The notes under the pieces are model-generated. The model searched no databases and had not been told where the DNA came from. It saw nothing but the letters and a program-made list of their open reading frames with translations. Below are positions 61,304-64,000 of a stretch of DNA of 64,000 nucleotides, piece by piece (positions within the stretch are counted from its first letter, which is position 1; each line of letters starts with the position of its first letter). Source of the stretch: CAHJXF01 sp038254545. GTDB lineage: Bacteria > Pseudomonadota > Gammaproteobacteria > Burkholderiales > Burkholderiaceae_D. Location of the stretch: contig JBBSGB010000005.1 in assembly GCA_038254545.1 (NCBI GenBank), positions 1 through 64,000 on the forward strand. Direction: 5' to 3'. Both the position numbers and the translations under genes were made by a program.

Positions 61304-64000
61304 ATGTTTAAAGAAGTACCTATCGCGCGCTGCTTGCGCCTCACGTTTGGCGGTGGTGTAGCAGGACTTGCGCTGGTTGCGGTACCTGCGCTCGCGCAGG
61401 AGGTTCAGCGCGGTGAGCGCGTCGAAGTGACGGGCTCGTCGATCAAGCGCATCGATGCGGAAACGGCGTTGCCGGTCACCGTGATCAGGCGTGAAGACCT
61501 CGACAAGCTGGGCGTTACGACGGCGTCCGAGTTGCTGGACCATATCTCCGCGAACAACGGGCAGGGCTATAACGCCACGTTGGCGCTCGGCGATGCAGCG
61601 CGCCCGGGTTTCTCGGGTGCTTCGCTTCGCGGCCTCGGCTCGGTCAACACATTGGTCCTCTTGAACGGCCGACGCTTGGCGGTATACGCATTCGACGGCG
61701 GCGGTGTAAACCTCACGTCGATTCCGATCGCGGCTTTGGAGCGCGTCGAAATTCTGCGCGACGGCGCATCGGCTATTTATGGCACGGATGCTATCGGCGG
61801 TGTGATCAACTTCATCACGCGCAAGGATTATCAGGGCGGTTCGATCGAAGCCGGTTATTACTCGACCGACAGCAAGGGCGGCAATAGTCGTACTGGCACT
61901 GTGACTCTTGGCTACGGTGATCTAGCCAAGAATGGTTTCAATCTATTCGGGGTATTCGATTACCGTAAGCAGGACGCCATTGCCGCAAATCAGCGGTCCT
62001 TCTCCCGGACCGCTTTCATTCCAACGGAAGGCATCAACCGGCTGAGCTCCAATTCGGTTCCCGCCAACGTTTTGACCTCGGCGGGTCTGCAAAATCCCTA
62101 CGCGAACAAATATAACGGTGGCAAGGGTTGCAATCCGCCGACATCGTTCGGCACGTCTCCTACAGATGCGCGCTGCCGTTTTGACTATGCCTCGGTCATC
62201 GATATCTTCAATCCAACTGAATCGGCAAGCGCATTATTCCGAGCCACCGTTCAACTGAACGCAAATAATCAGTTGTTCCTGGAATATTTGCATTCGGAAA
62301 ATCGCCAGAAGTTTAGAATTTCGCCGACTCCGGTCTCCGAGTCGACAACCTTCAATACCGGCACGGATCGGGTTTTATATCCCAAGACCGGGAAATATTA
62401 TCCCGGTAATGGCATCACGCCTGCAATTCCCGGCATCGCTGCGGATTCCGGCCCTGTCCCGGGGTTTGCCGATATCTTCTGGCGCAGCCTTTCCGCCGGT
62501 CCGCGTACCGACGTGACCAAGGAAAAGGCCGATCGCGGCTTGATCGGCGCGGAAGGTTCGGGCTTTGGTTGGGACTACAACGTTGGCCTGATGCGCACGC
62601 AGGATAAGGTGACGGATTCCTACGTCGATGGGTATCTTTCGGAATCGAAGCTGCTGCGCACCGGTGGGTTGACACCCAAGCAGCCAGGATATTCAGCGGC
62701 GGTGACTGCGGGCGGCGGTATTGATCCGGCCATCAACCCGTTCTCGGTCGCGCAAGATGCCGCCGGTCAGGCGGCGATCGAACGTACCAAGGTCAATCAA
62801 GTCGTGCGGGTCGGCAAATCGACGCGCGATTCGATCGACGGTCGTGCTTCGCGCGAAATCTATAATCTGCCGGCCGGACCGCTGGCACTCGCGGCTGGCG
62901 CCGAGTTTCGTCGGGAAAAATACGACGATGTTCCGGCTGCGATTTTCAGCTCTGGTGACTTGATCGGCAGTGGTGGTGATCTGCAACCGGCGATCGGCAG
63001 TCGTCGCGTTACGGCTGTATTCGGCGAGTTGAATATCCCCATCATCAAGAATCTTGAAGCGGGACTGGCTGCGCGATTCGATCATTACAGCGATTTCGGC
63101 AACACGACCAACCCCAAGGCGACGTTGCGTTACCAGCCCTCGACAGCGTTACTGTTGCGCGCTTCGGCCGGTACCGGTTTTCGCGCTCCGACGCTGCCGG
63201 AACTGTTCGGGGGCACCACGCAAACCAACTCGGGCGGCGCCTACGATGACCCGCTGTACGATTCGAGCAATGGGCCGGGAAAGAGTCGATGCAACGATAG
63301 TGTTGCTGCTGGCGGTCAGTTCAATCCGAATTTCTGTAACGCGCAGTTGAAGGTCAAGCAAGGGGGCAATCCCAAACTCGATCCGGAGAAGTCCCATCAA
63401 TTCTCGGCGGGTTTCGTTCTTGAGCCGACTCGCGATATCACATTCGGCGCGGATTATTTCTACATCAAGCAGAAACAACAGATCGGCATCATCAATGGCG
63501 ATACGAAGCTGACCAATGCGCAGAACAATGGATATATAGATCTTTTCAATCCCACGACACGCAGCAGTTCCTCGCCGTTTGCGGGCGACGTGTTCACCAA
63601 GGTTGATCCATTCACCGGCGTAACGGTGATCGACTTTATCTCAGCCCAATTCCAAAACGTCGCTCAACAGATTACGAAAGGCATCGACATATCAGCGCGG
63701 TATCGTTTTCCGAAGACGACCTATGGTCAGTTCACCACCGGCATCGAAAGCACTTATCTGATTTCGAGCAAGAACAGGCTGAAGGGTGATCCGAACTTCA
63801 CCGAGAACATCGGCACGTTCCAGATCTTTGGCCCGGTCGTTCGTTACAAGCAGGTGCTGTCACTCTCTTGGGATTACGGTCCGTATAACGCAGCCGCGTA
63901 TTACAACTGGTCTTCAGGCTATGCGGATTCGAACCTGAATCTCGCCGGCAAGCAGCGTCAGGTCGGCTCGTATGAAACGACCGACCTCACCAGTTCCTAT
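61304..64000 (+). CDS. TonB-dependent outer membrane receptor 3 (3' end beyond window)
   Basis: 899 codons are open from the ATG at 61304 to the last base with no stop. Signal peptide (GGGVAGLALVAVPALA-Q), then RVEVTGSSIKRIDAETALPVTVIRREDLDKLGVTTASELLDHI and LERVEILRDGASAIYGTDAIGGVINFITRKDY: plug of the same receptor group, more diverged than the first two. The barrel continues through GFRAPTLPELFGG and KQKQQIGIING to near the end. An AAGGGG ribosome site precedes the ATG. The missing part should be only the last few strands. Confidence 0.9.
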   Translation, partial: MFKEVPIARCLRLTFGGGVAGLALVAVPALAQEVQRGERVEVTGSSIKRIDAETALPVTVIRREDLDKLGVTTASELLDHISANNGQGYNATLALGDAARPGFSGASLRGLGSVNTLVLLNGRRLAVYAFDGGGVNLTSIPIAALERVEILRDGASAIYGTDAIGGVINFITRKDYQGGSIEAGYYSTDSKGGNSRTGTVTLGYGDLAKNGFNLFGVFDYRKQDAIAANQRSFSRTAFIPTEGINRLSSNSVPANVLTSAGLQNPYANKYNGGKGCNPPTSFGTSPTDARCRFDYASVIDIFNPTESASALFRATVQLNANNQLFLEYLHSENRQKFRISPTPVSESTTFNTGTDRVLYPKTGKYYPGNGITPAIPGIAADSGPVPGFADIFWRSLSAGPRTDVTKEKADRGLIGAEGSGFGWDYNVGLMRTQDKVTDSYVDGYLSESKLLRTGGLTPKQPGYSAAVTAGGGIDPAINPFSVAQDAAGQAAIERTKVNQVVRVGKSTRDSIDGRASREIYNLPAGPLALAAGAEFRREKYDDVPAAIFSSGDLIGSGGDLQPAIGSRRVTAVFGELNIPIIKNLEAGLAARFDHYSDFGNTTNPKATLRYQPSTALLLRASAGTGFRAPTLPELFGGTTQTNSGGAYDDPLYDSSNGPGKSRCNDSVAAGGQFNPNFCNAQLKVKQGGNPKLDPEKSHQFSAGFVLEPTRDITFGADYFYIKQKQQIGIINGDTKLTNAQNNGYIDLFNPTTRSSSSPFAGDVFTKVDPFTGVTVIDFISAQFQNVAQQITKGIDISARYRFPKTTYGQFTTGIESTYLISSKNRLKGDPNFTENIGTFQIFGPVVRYKQVLSLSWDYGPYNAAAYYNWSSGYADSNLNLAGKQRQVGSYETTDLTSSY

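Overview
The window is GC-rich, densely packed chromosomal DNA. Overall gene content suggests a betaproteobacterium, probably Burkholderiales-like, but no rRNA or other taxonomic marker is present, so this is an inference. Most operons are tight, with many 4-base ATGA stop/start overlaps. I saw no prophage, integrase, IS element, CRISPR array, tRNA or rRNA.

Region 1 (1-10.9 kb) is accessory metabolism and alkylation repair: a LysE-type exporter (cut by the window edge), a NIPSNAP protein, a WYL regulator with a glutathione transferase, an FAD-linked oxidase, and a rearranged Ada adaptive-response locus (ada, a displaced ada tail, a 2OG oxygenase, alkB) invaded by SRPBCC and SnoaL-like genes. 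A TetR/MFS pair follows. Region 2 (11-21.2 kb) is mostly housekeeping: glucokinase, PduO-type adenosyltransferase, M3 peptidase, a split HD-GYP gene, gamma-glutamyltransferase, a DAHP synthase behind a Phe/Tyr leader-peptide attenuator, EttA and a GlsB-type membrane protein. Region 3 (21.2-36.3 kb) holds two tandem secreted low-complexity proteins, a decayed BNR-repeat lipoprotein, an EVE protein, aminopeptidase P, a TPR-glycosyltransferase, an RpiR/aminotransferase/solute-binding-protein operon, a glutaminyl-tRNA synthetase with a large insertion, and a fumarase-superfamily lyase with a MaoC-type hydratase.

Region 4 (36.4-54.8 kb) is an aryl polyene (xanthomonadin-like) pigment locus in two halves. 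The plus-strand half encodes a flavin halogenase-like enzyme, a MipA/OmpV protein, a PlsC acyltransferase and a GT2 glycosyltransferase. The minus-strand half runs from an acyl carrier protein at 54.8 kb to a ketoreductase at 42.9 kb: ACP, COG4648 membrane protein, AMP ligase, dehydratase, LpxL-like acyltransferase, LolA-like carrier, MMPL exporter, a tiny candidate lipoprotein, polysaccharide deacetylase, another tiny ORF, ketosynthase, chain-length-factor-like protein, second dehydratase, ketoreductase. The likely logic is that the ligase loads an aryl acid on the ACP, KS/CLF, KR and the two dehydratases build the polyene, the acyltransferases and glycosyltransferase attach it to a membrane lipid or sugar, and the MMPL/LolA pair moves it outward. 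An MFS pump, a BrnT/BrnA toxin-antitoxin pair and an internally deleted methyltransferase lie between the halves.

Region 5 (55.2-64 kb) is a tandem array of three large TonB-dependent receptors, each with its own leader and the first two followed by clear terminators; the third runs off the window. The observations I rate highest are the aromatic attenuator before the DAHP synthase, the Ada-box/ada rearrangement, the GlnRS insertion, and the tiny translationally coupled ORFs inside the aryl polyene operon.
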